Part shown: positions 1 to 7,358 of the stretch, in pieces
Numbering within the stretch: position 1 is the stretch's first letter
Layout: each line of letters begins with the position of its first letter
Source of the DNA: Spirosoma fluviale
GTDB taxonomy: Bacteria > Bacteroidota > Bacteroidia > Cytophagales > Spirosomataceae
NCBI GenBank assembly: GCA_945906915.1
Contig: CAMDSI010000030.1
Location: forward strand, 1-15,496
Length of the DNA stretch: 15,496 bases
Direction: 5' to 3'
Notes under the pieces: model-generated
What the model was told of the DNA's origin: nothing
Database searches by the model: none
The model's input: only the letters and a program-made list of their open reading frames with translations
Position numbers and translations under genes: made by a program

Positions 1-887
1 GGATTCACCTTTTCGCGCATATTTTTCATATCAGATTCGGTATCTGAATCATGCGATCCCTTAGAATAAGGTGGCTTATGAAAATAGACGATGGTGAAAG
101 GGAGGCGATTTGCAGCTAAATCTTTGGCCAACCAATCATACTGATCGCCTTTCCCATCCATCACTTGATTTCCAGCAGTATCCCTCAATTCTGTGTCTAA
201 CGAAATAAGATGCAAAGAGCCATAATCCACCGAATAATAGGATTCAGAACGCGAGGGAATTCCGCCCGACTGCCCACCAGAAGGAAGTGAAAAAATAGTA
301 AAATAAGGTGGCTTCGTGGGATCGTGCTTCCCAGCATAATCGTGATTCCCAGGAGAAGGATATAAGGCCAAATTGGGAAAAAAGTCTGCCTGGTACACAT
401 CAAAAACGTATTTTTGGTATTCCTCCTCTTTCCCGGTATTATAGGCATTATCCCCTAACCAAATCCAGGCATCGATCGGCTTTGTAGCCATGAAATTTTT
501 AACAGAAGCGGCGACGGCTTTTTGATTAGGCGTATCATAGCCAAAGTCCCCTAAAGCCCAAATCCGCACCGAAGTAGGATCTCCTGATTTTGGTTTAGTA
601 TGAAAACTCCCCTGATGGTTCTGCGAGATAGTATAAGTATACGTTTTAGAAGGCCTAAGTCCTGACACCTTCACAATATGATCAATCACCTGATTCGTAT
701 CCGCAATCACACGCGAATTCTTCTCCCCTTTTGTCACCAAAGTTACTTGGCTGGACTGAGGTGATGCCGTACGCCATTGAATCAAAACTGATTCCGATGT
801 CATTGATTGTAAATAAGGTCCGCGAACGATCTGGTCGTTTTGGCTAAACGCAGAAAAGGAAAGGAAAAGGAAGAGGATTTTTTTCAT
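1..887 (-). CDS. Purple-acid-phosphatase-like secreted metallophosphatase (C-terminus beyond left edge)
   Basis: This is the N-terminal 295 codons of an exported phosphomonoesterase-type enzyme; the 3' part lies outside the window. The start at 887 gives a short signal peptide (residues 1-15, MKKILFLF...SAFSQ) with cleavage likely before Q16 or N17. Residues 18-97 resemble the fibronectin-III-like N-domain of purple acid phosphatases (GPYLQ..., then GLRPSKTYTYTI). The metallophosphoesterase core follows with the family motifs GDFGY (D114, Y117), GDNAY (D146, Y149), GNHD (N181, H182) and FHKPPY (H270); the final GHxH motif would be off the window. Such enzymes bind two metals and hydrolyse phosphate esters in the periplasm or outside the cell. 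The gene is third in an operon after susC and susD, with a hairpin 10 nt before its start. The family is clear; the substrate is unknown. Confidence 0.88.
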   Translation of the reverse strand, partial: MKKILFLFLSFSAFSQNDQIVRGPYLQSMTSESVLIQWRTASPQSSQVTLVTKGEKNSRVIADTNQVIDHIVKVSGLRPSKTYTYTISQNHQGSFHTKPKSGDPTSVRIWALGDFGYDTPNQKAVAASVKNFMATKPIDAWIWLGDNAYNTGKEEEYQKYVFDVYQADFFPNLALYPSPGNHDYAGKHDPTKPPYFTIFSLPSGGQSGGIPSRSESYYSVDYGSLHLISLDTELRDTAGNQVMDGKGDQYDWLAKDLAANRLPFTIVYFHKPPYSKGSHDSDTESDMKNMREKVN

Positions 888-897
888 GGCCTTAAAT

Positions 898-931
898 TAA
901 AAAAACGCTAAGAATTCTTAGCGTTTTTTTA
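898..931 (-). terminator. Perfect palindromic hairpin between susD and the phosphatase gene
   Basis: A perfect 34-bp palindrome centred on GAATTC (912-917), with arms AACGCTAAG / CTTAGCGTT flanked by A and T runs. Read leftwards it is a stem followed by a U-tract, so it looks like an intrinsic terminator for the susCD transcript. Being symmetric it could act in both directions. It ends only 10 nt before the phosphatase ATG, leaving no room for a separate promoter downstream, so it probably attenuates rather than fully ends transcription. Confidence 0.8.
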
Positions 932-957
932 TAAAATCAAATAGTTAAATTTTGGGA

Positions 958-2634
958 TTAATACCCTGCATTTTGTTTTAAATAGCCTGGCAAGTTCGAT
1001 GCTCCATCAATAGCCGTTTGAGGAATAGGGAAAACACGGTTGTTTTTGTTCGTATTCGTTTTCTCCGTCCAAGCGTTTTCGTATTTATTAAAGCGAATTA
1101 AATCCGTACGACGTTGTAATTCCCAATAGAATTCGAAGCCGCGCTCGCGCAATAATAAATCTAAGTTAATCGAAGCTAACGCTGTAGCTGGAGAATTAGC
1201 GGTACGAGCTAGACGTACTTTGTTCACATCTAAAAGAGCACCTGCTGCATCGTTTGATTTACGCAATTTCGCTTCTGCACGCATTAAATATATATCCGCT
1301 AAACGAACAATCATGATATCTGCTTCACCAAAGTTACGGCCAGAAGAAGACTTATCTGAGAATTCATATTTCTCAACGCGAAATCCTGCGCTATAATCAC
1401 TACCCGTAGTCGTGTAATCAACTTGCTCCACGTGAATTACAGAAGGACTTCCTTTTCCGCGGCTATTCATTAATTTACTCACTTTTAAAGATTTGCCATC
1501 TGGACATTTCACAAATGCTCCTGAGGCAAGAATTAACCCATATTGCTGGCCACGTAAAATGCCTCGGTCAATTTTGTAAGTTGCAGGATCTACACATTGG
1601 TCATCTAATTTTGCTACGTTTTGTTTATAAAAACGAGGATCGGCTACTGCTGGATCTACTGAACCATAAGCCGAAACCCAAGATTGATAGAACGTAGGTG
1701 TGATGGCTGGGCCGTCTGTACCATTCGCAGCTGGATAGGCTGGTAAAGGACGCTGATCATTTGCTAAGGAGAAATAAGCCAAACGATTATGACCGTTTAA
1801 TTCTGCTCGCTGATCTACTGCAAAAATCAACTCTTTATTTGTGTGATTTGCGTTGCTAAAAATATCCCAATAATCTGCTGATAACGCATATTGACCTGAG
1901 TTGATTACTTTATCGGAATACTCGACCACTTTGTCCATATCCTCCGCTTTAAACGTAGGTGTTCCATAGGGATCACGCCAAACCGCTGAATTCAAATACA
2001 AGCGCGCTAATAATGACCAAACTGCCCCTTTCGTCATACGTCCAGGTCCAGCTGATGTAGTCAAAACTGGCTCTACGGCTAACAATTCATTTTTAATATA
2101 CGTAATAGCTGTTTCTCCTCGCATGATCGTCGTCACATCTCCTAGATCTTCTTTAGAGAATGATACACCATACAAATCCAACATCATCATGTTATAATAA
2201 GCACGCATCGCACGCGCTTCAGCAATGTATAAACTGGCATTTACATCTTTGTTTGTCTTCAACGAGTTAATCGCCGTTACTGAGCGAGAAAGACCAGCTA
2301 AAATCGCGTTCCACGTATTTCTAACGTTAGGATCCGTCGAAGTCGTCTCGTGTTTGTGCAAGGACAAATAGATTCCATTATCGCCCCAATCCGTACCACC
2401 ACGGTAAGGTAAAATAGCTTCATCCGTTGAAATTTCCTGCAAAGCGAACAAAGTCGTGTGTTGGAAAATAGTAGGCAAAACGGCATATACAGGTGCGATA
2501 ATTCCGTCTGCCGCTTGCTTATCTGTTAAGCCCGCTGCATTGTACTCATCTAGAATTTTTTCATTCAAATCGGAGCAGCCTACTAAGGCTGACATCCCTA
2601 CCATTAACATGGCTATGTTTCTTAACTTTTTCAT
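958..2634 (-). CDS. SusD/RagB-family nutrient-binding outer-membrane lipoprotein
   Basis: A 558-residue SusD homologue, the surface lid that captures ligand and passes it to its SusC partner. The signal peptide ends in a lipobox (ALVGC), so C20 should be lipidated. The next residues, SDLNE, resemble the acidic lipoprotein-export signals that send Bacteroidota lipoproteins to the cell surface (SDDFE in Flavobacterium johnsoniae). The N-terminal half has the helical SusD-like region (EARAMRAYYNMMMLDLYG near 140; TKGAVWSLLARLYLNSAVW near 200). The C-terminal part has typical RagB/SusD features: DIMIVRLADIYLMRAEAKLR, RGFEFYWELQRRTDLIRF, and an ending NNRVFPIPQTAID...LKQNAGY. It starts 18 nt after the susC stop and is surely co-transcribed with it. 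The ligand cannot be read from sequence; the phosphatase downstream hints at a phosphorylated or phosphate-containing compound. Confidence 0.95.
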   Translation of the reverse strand: MKKLRNIAMLMVGMSALVGCSDLNEKILDEYNAAGLTDKQAADGIIAPVYAVLPTIFQHTTLFALQEISTDEAILPYRGGTDWGDNGIYLSLHKHETTSTDPNVRNTWNAILAGLSRSVTAINSLKTNKDVNASLYIAEARAMRAYYNMMMLDLYGVSFSKEDLGDVTTIMRGETAITYIKNELLAVEPVLTTSAGPGRMTKGAVWSLLARLYLNSAVWRDPYGTPTFKAEDMDKVVEYSDKVINSGQYALSADYWDIFSNANHTNKELIFAVDQRAELNGHNRLAYFSLANDQRPLPAYPAANGTDGPAITPTFYQSWVSAYGSVDPAVADPRFYKQNVAKLDDQCVDPATYKIDRGILRGQQYGLILASGAFVKCPDGKSLKVSKLMNSRGKGSPSVIHVEQVDYTTTGSDYSAGFRVEKYEFSDKSSSGRNFGEADIMIVRLADIYLMRAEAKLRKSNDAAGALLDVNKVRLARTANSPATALASINLDLLLRERGFEFYWELQRRTDLIRFNKYENAWTEKTNTNKNNRVFPIPQTAIDGASNLPGYLKQNAGY

Positions 2635-2652
2635 ATCTATTAGCTATTCAAA

Positions 2653-5600
2653 TTAGAATGTAAGATTTAAACCAACAATCACAGACTTCGCTTTTGGGTA
2701 ACTTAGGTAATCAATACCGTAAGAAACCACCCCATTAATCGAGTTGTCTTTATTTACTTCAGGATCGTATCCATCGTACTTTGTTTGAACCCAAAGATTT
2801 TGAGCCGTCACTGATAAACGCGCGTTCGAAATAAACTTGCTGATGCCTAATTTCTTCGTGTCGAACTGGTAACCTAAAGAAACGTTATTCAAACGTAAAA
2901 ATGCAGCATCTTTTAAGTAACGCGTCGAGATAGGTGCAGCGTTATTAATCGATTCTTTCGCATCAGCATAGGCAGCTGGAACTACGTTCGTATTCTTTGC
3001 AATTTTCAATTTATAGAACGCCGCATTCGCTGTGTTGTCATAAATTTTATTCCCCGCTACTCCATTAAATTGTAGGGATAAATCAAAACCTTTGTAAGCT
3101 ACATTTCCGAACATATTGTATTGCGTAGTAGGTAATGCCGTACCAGCCGCGATGCGATCTTTATCTGTTACGATTCCATCTCCATCTTGGTCTTTGTAAA
3201 CACTCATCCCCTTGTCATCGAATCCAATAAACTCTTTCAAGAAGAAGGTACCGATCGGTTGACCGTTGATGTATCCATTAATAGTAGCTGAAGTCAAACC
3301 TGAACCCGATGCAGAACCAGAAGGAATTACGGAGTAAGGTGAACCTTTCACTTCATTTTGAATCAAAGTTAAGTTACCACCTATGTTAAATTTAAATCCA
3401 GATTGAGTCGCGAATTTATAGTCTAAATCTAATTCAACTCCTTTATTGAAGATCTCCATGTTTTTTACGTTAGTCCAAACCGAACTAGCCGGTTGAACTG
3501 GATCCGCAGGAATAACTTCTAACAACATGTTAGTCGATACTTTATTAAAGGCATCAATTGAACCTGAAAGTGCTCCGTTTAAGAACGCGAAATCTAAACC
3601 TAGGTTCATCTGTGTAGAAACTTCCCATTGGATATCTGGATTCGCTAAACGAGAATACGTGATACCTGCTGGGTACGAATTAGAAGCATCCATTGGGTAA
3701 GAAGTAGTACCACTAACCACCGCTGTAAACAAAGGCTGCGTGATTTTTGGTGGGATTTCTTGGTTACCCGTTTGGCCCCATCCACCACGTAATTTCAAAT
3801 TGCTAATAGCTGAATTTTGCAAAAATGGCTCCTCAGAAATTCTCCATCCTAAAGAGAACGAAGGGAAAATACCGTAGCGATTATTTGCACCAAACTTAGA
3901 TGAACCATCCGCACGAACTGTTGCCGTAGCTAAGTATTTATCTTGGTATTGATAATTTAAACGCGCATAGAACGATTGCAATTCATTGATAAAGGCGGAA
4001 CCGGCAGGTTTATTCGTTGCCAAAGTCAATTCTTGACCAATCCCTGGATTATAAATTGGCTCCGTAGGAACGATTGGGAATTTATTAATGGAGAACGTGC
4101 GCCATTGGTATTGAATTTTTTGGTACGAATGACCTAACAAAGCAGCAAAAGCATGATCACCTAAATCCAAGTTATACGTTAAATAATTTTCAATCAAATT
4201 ATTCACGTTGCTCGTATTATAGGTATCTAAACGACCATCAATTTTAGGTACATTACTTCCTAAGGTTTGTATATCACGCACCGACGTTGAATTGTCATAA
4301 CCGTAGTTCAAACGATACACTAAACCTTTCATTATTTTCACTGAAGGTGAAATGTTAGCAATAAAACGATTAGTCGTGTTTACATCTTTATATAGTTGTA
4401 AAGTAGTTAAAGGATTAGACGCACTAACAAAAGTAGCAGGCGTCTTTCCATCTGCTAAATACGCTGGTAATGTCGGGTTATTAGAAATCGCTGTTCCTAA
4501 TAAATTTTCAATCGCTGGACGCTCATTCACCGTATTAGAGAAATTGACATTCGCGTCTACATTCAAGCGATCTTCCCAGAATTTTTGGTTGACATTGATG
4601 CGACCCGTCATACGGTCTAATTGATTGTTTTTCAAAATACCTTGTTGCATTTGCGCTCCAAAAGCAGCGTAATAAGTCAACTTGCTTGCACCACCACCCA
4701 GGCTAAGGTTATAATTTTTTGTCAAAGCATCGCGTGTAACTTCTTTTTGCCAATCCGTATTCGAATTGAACTCTTCTAAAACTCCGCTATTCGCCACTAC
4801 TTGCTTGCGGAATTCTGCCGCAGATAAAACAGGAAGCGCACGAGCAATAGAGGAAACACCTACACTTGTTGAAAACTCTAATTTCGAAACACCCGCTTTT
4901 CCTTTTTTCGTCGTAACTAAAATAACCCCATTCGCACCACGTGAACCATAAATGGCCGTAGCAGACGCATCTTTTAATACGTCAATTGTTTCAATGTCTT
5001 GAGGGTTCAAGAAATTCAATGGATTTCCTCCACCCGTAGAGGAGTTATCTAAAGCTAAACCGTCGATCACAAATAAAGGCGTAGAACCTGAACGGATACC
5101 ACCTGGGCCACGAACCGTGATTCCTTGAATACCACCTGGCTCACCCGTCGCAGAGGTTACATTCACCCCCGCCACTTTACCTTGTAATAATTGCTCAGGC
5201 GAGTTAATGATTCCTTTATTAAATGATTCACTTTTAACTGATTTTACAGAACCGGTTACATCCGTTTTCTTCTGTGTTCCGTAACCTACCACGATTACTT
5301 GCTCTAAATCAGATGAATTTAACGCTAAGGCAAAATCAATTTGGGTTTGTTTCGCCACCACAACTGATTTAGACAAATAACCGATAAATCTAACTTCCAA
5401 AACGGAGGTTTCAGCTGGAACCACGATCGAATAGTTCCCTGATGCATCCACAGATGTACCTTTAGCCGATCCTTTAATAGATACTGTCGCGCCAAACAAG
5501 GGATCATTTGTCGTAGCATCTATTACCTTTCCAGTAACAGTAATAGACGATTTATTTTGACCAAAAACAGGGCTTATTAGGCCTCCAATCATCGAAAGAA

Positions 5601-5679
5601 CGGTTAAACACGTAAAAATCCATTGCTTGGACTTTCGCATGAATACACGTCCCGGTAAACGTAGTGTTAAATTCATCAT
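2653..5679 (-). CDS. SusC/RagA-family TonB-dependent outer-membrane transporter
   Basis: A 1008-residue TonB-dependent channel that imports the ligand captured by its SusD partner, using energy passed through TonB. The signal peptide runs to about residue 40 (...ISPVFGQ). Then come a carboxypeptidase-D regulatory-like domain (about 45-120: TVTGKVIDATTNDPLFGATV), a TonB-box-like stretch (LEQVIVVGYG, 125-134), and the plug domain (160-262) with the SusC signatures PLFVIDGL and DVLKDASATAIYGSRGANGV. The rest is a 22-strand-type beta-barrel ending in an aromatic residue (VGLNLTF), as outer-membrane assembly requires. There is no N-terminal STN domain, so it is not a sigma/anti-sigma signalling transducer. 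Starts at 5679, 5676 or 5640 are all possible: the last gives a more standard signal peptide (MRKSKQW...), while the promoter box at 5702-5709 fits the first. Length and domains look complete. Confidence 0.95.
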   Translation of the reverse strand: MMNLTLRLPGRVFMRKSKQWIFTCLTVLSMIGGLISPVFGQNKSSITVTGKVIDATTNDPLFGATVSIKGSAKGTSVDASGNYSIVVPAETSVLEVRFIGYLSKSVVVAKQTQIDFALALNSSDLEQVIVVGYGTQKKTDVTGSVKSVKSESFNKGIINSPEQLLQGKVAGVNVTSATGEPGGIQGITVRGPGGIRSGSTPLFVIDGLALDNSSTGGGNPLNFLNPQDIETIDVLKDASATAIYGSRGANGVILVTTKKGKAGVSKLEFSTSVGVSSIARALPVLSAAEFRKQVVANSGVLEEFNSNTDWQKEVTRDALTKNYNLSLGGGASKLTYYAAFGAQMQQGILKNNQLDRMTGRINVNQKFWEDRLNVDANVNFSNTVNERPAIENLLGTAISNNPTLPAYLADGKTPATFVSASNPLTTLQLYKDVNTTNRFIANISPSVKIMKGLVYRLNYGYDNSTSVRDIQTLGSNVPKIDGRLDTYNTSNVNNLIENYLTYNLDLGDHAFAALLGHSYQKIQYQWRTFSINKFPIVPTEPIYNPGIGQELTLATNKPAGSAFINELQSFYARLNYQYQDKYLATATVRADGSSKFGANNRYGIFPSFSLGWRISEEPFLQNSAISNLKLRGGWGQTGNQEIPPKITQPLFTAVVSGTTSYPMDASNSYPAGITYSRLANPDIQWEVSTQMNLGLDFAFLNGALSGSIDAFNKVSTNMLLEVIPADPVQPASSVWTNVKNMEIFNKGVELDLDYKFATQSGFKFNIGGNLTLIQNEVKGSPYSVIPSGSASGSGLTSATINGYINGQPIGTFFLKEFIGFDDKGMSVYKDQDGDGIVTDKDRIAAGTALPTTQYNMFGNVAYKGFDLSLQFNGVAGNKIYDNTANAAFYKLKIAKNTNVVPAAYADAKESINNAAPISTRYLKDAAFLRLNNVSLGYQFDTKKLGISKFISNARLSVTAQNLWVQTKYDGYDPEVNKDNSINGVVSYGIDYLSYPKAKSVIVGLNLTF

Positions 5680-5701
5680 TAGTTTATTTAAAATTAGTGA
5701 C

Positions 5702-5709
5702 CAAAACTA
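5702..5709 (-). promoter_or_regulatory. Candidate -7 box of the susCD-phosphatase operon
   Basis: The minus strand reads TAGTTTTG, a full match to the Bacteroidota -7 consensus TAnnTTTG, 22 bp upstream of the susC ATG at 5679. No TTG -33 element is found 17-23 bp further upstream. If used, the leader would be only about 15 nt. Confidence 0.45.
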
Positions 5710-5787
5710 TCTCAATAAACTGATGCGTGGATTAACGAAAAATCAAAGAGGTGTTAAATAATTTATTCTCGGAAAAATACCATTTGA

Positions 5788-5900
5788 TTAGTCGTCACTG
5801 CGTGACTTGGTCAAAAAGTCATCGTTACACGATTTAGTCGCCTGCGGCTTAGTCGACTTCGTCTTAGTCAATGGGTCGAGCGACTAAACGACGCAGTCGT
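5788..5900. repeat. Array of triloop mini-hairpins separated by TTAGTC
   Basis: The plus strand has TTAGTC at 5788, 5834, 5849 and 5864, the variant TTGGTC at 5807, and the inverse GACTAA at 5882. Between them sit short perfect hairpins with three-base loops: GTCAC-TGC-GTGAC (5794-5806), ATCGT-TAC-ACGAT (5821-5833), GCC-TGC-GGC (5840-5848), GAC-TTC-GTC (5855-5863) and, in the opposite sense, ACGAC-GCA-GTCGT (5888-5900). The TTAGTC at 5864 and GACTAA at 5882 can also pair around a 12-base loop. The array lies between the two divergent candidate promoters, so it is probably not part of either main transcript. It fills most of the 335-bp gap between susC and fbaA. Its function is unknown; a REP-like or other small repeated element is the closest comparison. 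Confidence 0.8.
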
Positions 5901-5948
5901 GACTGCTCACTTTTGCGCTTTACCCCTCGAAAAACGAATAATTGTTTG

Positions 5949-5956
5949 TACTTTTG
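5949..5956 (+). promoter_or_regulatory. Candidate -7 box of fbaA
   Basis: TACTTTTG matches TAnnTTTG exactly and lies 58 bp upstream of the fbaA ATG, giving a leader of about 50 nt. No TTG lies at the expected -33 position. The box is downstream of the mini-hairpin array, which argues against the array being in the fbaA leader. Confidence 0.45.
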
Positions 5957-6014
5957 GGCTTTACTTGCTGAAAATCAGGCAGTTTATATTTATTTCCCAA
6001 GAAAAAAAAGTACT

Positions 6015-7097
6015 ATGTCAAGTTTATCCAATCAAAAAGGAGTGTTGCACGGAGATGCGGTTCAAGAGTTATTTGAAATCGCTAAGAAAAATCAATTCGC
6101 TTTACCAGCGGTTAACGTTACTGGTACAAATACAGTGAATGCCGTATTAGAAGCAGCGAAAGCAGTGAATTCTCCAGTAATCATCCAATTTTCTAACGGT
6201 GGTGGTATTTTCTACGCTGGAAAGACGCTTTCTAACGAGAATCAAGCAGCGGCGATCGCTGGTTCAATCTCTGGCGCTTACCATGTTCACCAAATGGCGA
6301 AAGCTTACGGTGTTCAAGTGGTTTTGCACACTGACCACTGCGCGAAAAAATTATTGCCTTGGATTGACGGTTTATTAGATGCTGGCGAGAAATTCTTCGC
6401 TGAGACCGGACAACCATTGTTCTCTTCTCATATGATTGATTTGTCTGAGGAGCCTTTGGAAGAAAACTTAGAAATCTGCGCTAAATACTTAGAGCGTATG
6501 TCTAAAATGGGCATGACTTTAGAAATCGAATTAGGTGTTACAGGTGGTGAGGAAGATGGTGTGGATAACTCTGACGTAGATTCTTCTAAATTATATACAC
6601 AACCGGAAGAGGTGGCTTATGCTTATGAAGTATTGTCCAAAATCTCTCACCGTTTCACGATCGCTGCGGCATTCGGTAACGTACACGGAGTTTACAAGCC
6701 GGGTAACGTGAAGTTACAACCAGTGATTTTGAAGAACTCACAAGAATTCATCAAAGCGAAATACAATTTGACTCCTGAGAAACCAATCAACTTCGTATTC
6801 CACGGTGGTTCTGGTTCATCTCGCGCGGAAATCCGTGAGGCATTATCTTATGGTGCGATCAAAATGAATATCGATACAGATACGCAATGGGCATTCTGGG
6901 AAGGTGTTTTAGGATTCTACAAAGCAAACGAAGCTTATTTACAAGGCCAAATCGGTAACCCAACAGGCGACGATTCTCCGAACAAGAAATACTATGACCC
7001 ACGTGTTTGGTTACGTAAGGGCGAAGAGACTTTGGTAGCTCGTTTAAAAACAGCTTTCGAAGACTTGAACGCGACTAATGCGAATCAATATTTGTAG
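6015..7097 (+). CDS. fbaA: Class II fructose-bisphosphate aldolase (FbaA type)
   Basis: A 360-residue zinc-dependent cytosolic aldolase of glycolysis and gluconeogenesis, interconverting fructose 1,6-bisphosphate with dihydroxyacetone phosphate and glyceraldehyde 3-phosphate. It closely follows the E. coli FbaA pattern throughout and has nearly the same length (E. coli, 359). The key motifs are present: HTDHCAKK (catalytic D107, zinc ligand H108), the mobile loop TGGEEDGVDN (176-185), GNVHG (zinc ligand H224), FHGGSGS (zinc ligand H263) and NIDTDTQW (285-292). The start at 6015 (MSSLSNQKG) was chosen because the frame stays open further upstream, but from 5871 it would translate the repeat array into a non-homologous basic peptide of 48 residues. 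Its TAG stop lies inside the hairpin at 7094-7112. A terminator follows at 7214-7242. Confidence 0.97.
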   Translation: MSSLSNQKGVLHGDAVQELFEIAKKNQFALPAVNVTGTNTVNAVLEAAKAVNSPVIIQFSNGGGIFYAGKTLSNENQAAAIAGSISGAYHVHQMAKAYGVQVVLHTDHCAKKLLPWIDGLLDAGEKFFAETGQPLFSSHMIDLSEEPLEENLEICAKYLERMSKMGMTLEIELGVTGGEEDGVDNSDVDSSKLYTQPEEVAYAYEVLSKISHRFTIAAAFGNVHGVYKPGNVKLQPVILKNSQEFIKAKYNLTPEKPINFVFHGGSGSSRAEIREALSYGAIKMNIDTDTQWAFWEGVLGFYKANEAYLQGQIGNPTGDDSPNKKYYDPRVWLRKGEETLVARLKTAFEDLNATNANQYL

Positions 7098-7112
7098 TCG
7101 CTCCGCGACTAC
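7094..7112. repeat. GTAGTCGC triloop hairpin overlapping the fbaA stop codon
   Basis: A perfect 8-bp stem, GTAGTCGC / GCGACTAC, with a three-base loop TCC (GGA on the other strand). It has the same TAGTC core and triloop design as the array upstream of fbaA, so the gene is bracketed by the same element type. The fbaA stop TAG (7095-7097) is part of the left arm. Confidence 0.75.
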
Positions 7113-7225
7113 GCAGTAGTCAGTATCCAGTAATCAGTAAAAGCCGGAACTACTCAGTATCCAGTAATCAGTAAAAGCCGGAACTACTCAGTAGTCAGTA
7201 TCCAGTAATCAGTAAAAGCCGGAAC
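7111..7225 (+). repeat. CAGT heptamer array with 34-bp tandem repeats (left arm)
   Basis: The stretch is built from 7-base units NNNCAGT (ACGCAGT, AGTCAGT, ATCCAGT, AATCAGT and so on; nine full copies), interrupted by the block AAAAGCCGGAAC. A 34-bp unit is exactly repeated at 7121-7154 and 7155-7188. A third copy at 7196-7225 lacks its last four bases and is preceded by a CAGTAGT spacer, so 7114-7150 and 7189-7225 are identical over 37 bases. The AAAAGCCGGAAC block of each copy is the left arm of the terminator that follows. Confidence 0.85.
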
Positions 7226-7242
7226 AAAGTTCCGGCTTTTTT
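7214..7242 (+). terminator. Intrinsic terminator downstream of fbaA
   Basis: A 12-bp stem, AAAAGCCGGAAC (7214-7225) with GTTCCGGCTTTT (7229-7240), loop AAA, followed by further T residues. The direction fits fbaA. Two further exact copies of the left arm lie at 7139-7150 and 7173-7184, giving three possible partners for the single right arm. Confidence 0.88.
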
Positions 7243-7294
7243 AGTTTAGATAGCTTAAATTAGAGAGAATAGATAATAAATCCCGAACTTCGCG

Positions 7295-7357
7295 ACTGAC
7301 TACTGGATACTGTCTACTGACTACTGGATACTGTCTACTGACTACTGACTACTGTCT
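7295..7357 (-). repeat. CAGT heptamer array, inverted arm, directly before the pirin start
   Basis: Three 21-bp units at 7295-7315, 7316-7336 and 7337-7357; the first two are identical and the third differs at two positions. On the minus strand they read as nine NNNCAGT heptamers (AGACAGT, ATCCAGT, AGTCAGT). The arm faces the left array: 7114-7138 and the reverse complement of 7295-7319 match at 23 of 25 positions. The array ends one base before the pirin ATG. Confidence 0.85.
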
Positions 7358-7358
7358 T

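Noticed and set aside
958..5679. Duplication of one susCD locus into the two seen here
   Set aside because: The two SusD proteins belong to different SusD groups with different openings and cores, and the visible SusC ends differ, so they are not recent copies.
5755..5765. Palindrome TAAAT-A-ATTTA in the susC upstream region
   Set aside because: Short and entirely A/T in an AT-rich spacer, so expected by chance.
5871..6014. A 48-residue N-terminal extension of the aldolase starting at 5871
   Set aside because: It translates the hairpin array into a basic, non-homologous peptide. The ATG at 6015 gives the normal FbaA start and length, and a -7 box at 5949-5956 lies inside the extension.
5788..7112. 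fbaA as cargo of a mobile element, because it is flanked by related hairpins
   Set aside because: The gene is a normal housekeeping aldolase with no transposase, target-site duplication or terminal inverted repeats of fixed sequence; the flanking hairpins share a fold rather than sequence.
7114..7225. CRISPR array
   Set aside because: Repeats are back to back or separated by only 7 bases, there are no variable spacers, and no cas gene is near. The units resolve into NNNCAGT heptamers.
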